Assembly (NCBI GenBank): GCA_001890945.1
Contig: MLAX01000006.1
Span: forward strand, 1-64,000
DNA: 64,000 nucleotides
Direction of reading: 5' to 3'
Origin: Alphaproteobacteria bacterium AO1-B
GTDB lineage: Bacteria; Pseudomonadota; Alphaproteobacteria; Rhizobiales; Stappiaceae
Position numbers and translations under genes: made by a program. Below, piece after piece: positions 62,036 to 64,000 of this stretch. The notes under the pieces were generated by a model. That model made no database searches and was not told the origin of the DNA. It saw only the letters and a program-made list of their open reading frames with translations. Numbering within the stretch: the first letter of the stretch is position 1; every line of letters begins with the position of its first letter.

Positions 62036-62058
62036 GCCGGATCAGGTCCGGGGAGGCA
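62036..62058. repeat. Copy of the dispersed palindromic repeat inside the GTA cluster
   Basis: The core CCGGATCAGGTCCGGGG, as near 16383 and 56499. A GTCCC/GGGAC mini-hairpin precedes it (62000-62020). It lies in the 160-bp gap after g3.5 and seems to have been inserted there. Confidence 0.6.
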
Positions 62059-62139
62059 CGTTCTGAAGAATGCGGCTTTCGGATCGCAGACGCCCTTTAT
62101 CTACGAGGGCCAAGTTCAATTATCATCAAGGAGGGCGGA

Positions 62140-62349
62140 ATGAGCCTTCAAAGCAACTCGCTGGACAGCGGAAGACCGCAGTGCCGTGCCCGCAGCTCGA
62201 AAACAACGCTGCTTCAGCGGTTTGGCGCCAAAGCATCCGGTCACCGGACCGAGCATTTGCCGGTCTTCCGGGATTTTTCGGGCCGTTTGTTTCATCTGGC
62301 CATTCAGGTGAGGGAAGACGCCAAACCCTCTTGTGGAGGCGGTGCTTGA
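62140..62349 (+). CDS. Small basic protein coupled to GTA g4
   Basis: A 69-codon frame opening after an ideal AAGGAGGGCGGA site and ending in a TGA that shares a base with the g4 ATG (TTGATGG). The protein is basic (CRARSSKTTLLQRFGAKASG) with a Cys near the end and no recognised domain. Position and signals favour translation; it might act mainly as a coupling leader for g4. Codon use is like the neighbours. Confidence 0.5.
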   Translation: MSLQSNSLDSGRPQCRARSSKTTLLQRFGAKASGHRTEHLPVFRDFSGRLFHLAIQVREDAKPSCGGGA

Positions 62350-62837
62350 TGGCCGGAGCAGTAAGTGCCCCGGTGCGGATCGCCGGGTATGCCAGCGTCT
62401 TCGGCAAGCCGGATGGCGCTGGCGACACGGTGCTGCCCGGTGCGTTCCGGAGGAGCCTTCGCCAGCGTCAGCCGGCACGCGTTGCGCTGTTGTGGCAGCA
62501 CGATCCCGCCCGCCCGCTCGGCCGTTGGACGCGGCTGATGGAAACACAACACGGGCTATGGGCCGAAGGGGACCTTGCCCCGGGCGTTGTTGCGGCTTTC
62601 GAGGCGGCGAGCCTAATCCGGGCAGGAGCTCTTTCCGGGCTTTCCATCGGTTTCAAGGCGCGCACCGCCCGCAGACCGCACCGCGGATCTGGCCGGATCC
62701 TGCAAGACATCGATCTTTGGGAAATTTCTCTCGTCACCTTTCCGCAAGTCGACGAGGCGCGGGTTCAGCTTTTGACACCGCCTCCGAACACATCAACCCC
62801 ACGCACACCAAACATTGGATCAAGGGAGTATTTGTGA
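62349..62837 (+). CDS. GTA prohead protease (g4)
   Basis: A 162-residue HK97-type prohead protease (U35/S78): 'IAGYASVFGKPDGAGDTVLP', catalytic His in 'VALLWQHDPARPLGRWTRLM' and catalytic Ser in 'RAGALSGLSIGFKARTARRP', then 'DLWEISLVTFPQVDEARVQL'. It cleaves the capsid scaffold during maturation. The stop overlaps the capsid start (TGATG). Confidence 0.88.
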   Translation: MAGAVSAPVRIAGYASVFGKPDGAGDTVLPGAFRRSLRQRQPARVALLWQHDPARPLGRWTRLMETQHGLWAEGDLAPGVVAAFEAASLIRAGALSGLSIGFKARTARRPHRGSGRILQDIDLWEISLVTFPQVDEARVQLLTPPPNTSTPRTPNIGSREYL

Positions 62838-64000
62838 TGACAGGACCTTCAGACTGGGTGCCCGATGACCTGCCGCTGGAAACCAAGGCGGACATGCCCG
62901 GTGGAATGCCCCCGGTTCCGGCGGCTCCAACCCCCGATACCTCAGGCGGAGATGACGTTGCCCGGACCTTCGACGCGTTTTTCCGGACCTTTGAAAGCTA
63001 TCGGGCCGTCAATGATGCACGCCTTGCGGAAATTGAAAGCCGGGGCAGTGCGGATGTTGTTTCGCTGGAAAAACTAGACCGGCTGGATGCGGCCCTCGAC
63101 GCCACACAGCGGCGTCTCGACGACCTGACCCTGAAAAGCCGCCGTCCTCAGATCGGCAGGCAGGGCCCGCGTCAGATGACATCGGCAGCCTTGGAACACA
63201 AGGCGGCTTTTGAGGCCTATGTGCGTTCCGGCCGGGAACAACCTTTGCGTCCGCTGGAAGCCAAAGCCCTGTCGGCCGGATCTGATCCGGATGGCGGCTA
63301 TCTGGTGCCGGAGGAAACGGAAACCGGGATCATGCGCCGCTTGTCGCAGGTCTCCCCTATTCGCGCGATTTCCGGCAACCGGCAGGTCTCGTCCTCTACC
63401 TACAAGAAACCGTTCGCCGTAACCGGCCCGCAATCCGGGTGGGTTGGCGAAACCGCCGCCCGGCCGCAGACAAACAGCCCGCAACTGGCTGAGCTGACAT
63501 TTCCGGCGATGGAACTCTATGCGATGCCTGCTGCGACATCGACCTTGCTGGATGATGCGGCGGTCGACATGGATCAGTGGATCGCGGAGGAGGTGGAAGC
63601 CGCCTTTGCCGAGCAGGAGGGAGCGGCCTTTGTCAATGGCGATGGCATCAACAAGCCGCTTGGTTTCCTCCAGGCACCGCGTGTTGCGGAGAGCAGCTGG
63701 ACCTGGGGTTCGCTCGGCACGATGGCCACCGGCGCGGCTGGCGCGTTCCCGGCATCGGATGCCGGCGATACGCTCATTGACCTTATCTATTCCTTGAAGA
63801 GTGGCTACCGGCAAAACGGCCGGTTCGTCATGAACCGGAAGACACAGAGCGAAATCCGCAAGCTGAAAGACGGCGACGGGACCTACCTGTGGCAGCCGCC
63901 TGCTGGCGTGGACGGCGCGGCGACCTTGCTGAATTTCCCGATCACGGAAGCTGAGGACATGCCGGACATTGCCAATGATGCCCCCGCGATTGCCTTCGGC
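62837..64000 (+). CDS. GTA major capsid protein (g5), partial
   Basis: 388 codons are visible before the window ends. N-terminal ~105 residues form the scaffold-like delta domain (helical: 'TFDAFFRTFESYRAVNDARL', 'LDRLDAALDATQRRLDDLTL'). The HK97-fold capsid follows: 'SDPDGGYLVPEETETGIMRR', 'GPQSGWVGETAARPQTNSPQ', 'AAFVNGDGINKPLGFLQAPR' and 'GRFVMNRKTQSEIRKLKDGD'. The cleavage site by g4 should lie between the two parts. The frame is open to the edge, consistent with an intact gene. Confidence 0.9.
   Translation, partial: MTGPSDWVPDDLPLETKADMPGGMPPVPAAPTPDTSGGDDVARTFDAFFRTFESYRAVNDARLAEIESRGSADVVSLEKLDRLDAALDATQRRLDDLTLKSRRPQIGRQGPRQMTSAALEHKAAFEAYVRSGREQPLRPLEAKALSAGSDPDGGYLVPEETETGIMRRLSQVSPIRAISGNRQVSSSTYKKPFAVTGPQSGWVGETAARPQTNSPQLAELTFPAMELYAMPAATSTLLDDAAVDMDQWIAEEVEAAFAEQEGAAFVNGDGINKPLGFLQAPRVAESSWTWGSLGTMATGAAGAFPASDAGDTLIDLIYSLKSGYRQNGRFVMNRKTQSEIRKLKDGDGTYLWQPPAGVDGAATLLNFPITEAEDMPDIANDAPAIAFG

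Noticed and set aside
1..64000. tRNA or rRNA genes
   Set aside because: No cloverleaf-like or rRNA-like stretch was recognised in the intergenic gaps; a covariance-model scan would settle it.

Overview
The window looks like a chromosomal segment of a GC-rich marine-type alphaproteobacterium, most likely Hyphomicrobiales (Roseibium/Labrenzia-like). This is an inference from gene content: a fused cysNC next to cysD, a cyoABCD ubiquinol oxidase, separate mnmD and mnmC-type genes, and a Rhodobacter-type gene transfer agent (GTA) cluster at the right edge. No rRNA, tRNA or CRISPR array was seen.

Layout. 1-2650: remnant of a Mu/P2-like prophage, mostly on the minus strand (Com-like regulator, GpU-like tail protein, a short protein with a tape-measure C-terminus, Ner-like regulator), with a divergent XRE repressor and a pair of palindromic operators between them. 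2568-4810: a lower-GC accessory stretch with an acetyltransferase, a small membrane protein and a secreted Cache-domain protein whose 3' ends overlap antisense neighbours, then about 540 bp of repeat-bearing non-coding DNA. 4811-13100: a PTS-EIIC/EAL fusion, a PAS-LuxR regulator divergent from an acyl-CoA ligase/SDR pair, a GNAT enzyme, a cyclic-nucleotide-binding PP2C phosphatase and a PilZ protein. 13481-16344: sulfate activation (cysD, cysNC). 16565-25720: YbaK, divergent mnmC/mnmD, a large SBP-PAS-PAS-GGDEF-EAL sensor, EthD, a 2-hydroxyacid dehydrogenase and a CbiX-type chelatase with a histidine-rich tail.

25900-33700: a secreted 39-residue Cys/His-rich micropeptide, ettA, a frameshifted secreted-protein gene, a DUF6338-like membrane protein, a PHB-depolymerase-like enzyme and a soluble PilJ-like protein. 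33900-55000: six orphan periplasmic family-3 solute-binding proteins (no ABC permease or ATPase nearby) interspersed with MOSC, RidA, an alpha/beta hydrolase, a SufR-like regulator, a GGDEF-EAL protein, cyoABCD, an XRE regulator, an HCCA isomerase, a glutamate-synthase-like protein and a glycosyltransferase. 55276-57065: an SDR, a possible small RNA, repeated hairpins and a secreted protein.

57223-64000: a GTA structural cluster (g1, g2 terminase, g3 portal, g3.5, g4 protease, g5 capsid running off the end). Three minus-strand genes, partly AT-rich, separate g2 from g3, and a dispersed palindromic repeat lies between g3.5 and g4.

Themes: c-di-GMP signalling is dense (three EAL proteins, two of them also with GGDEF, plus PilZ). 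Solute-binding-protein folds recur both free and fused to signalling domains. Two phage-derived elements lie at the two ends, one decayed and one apparently maintained.
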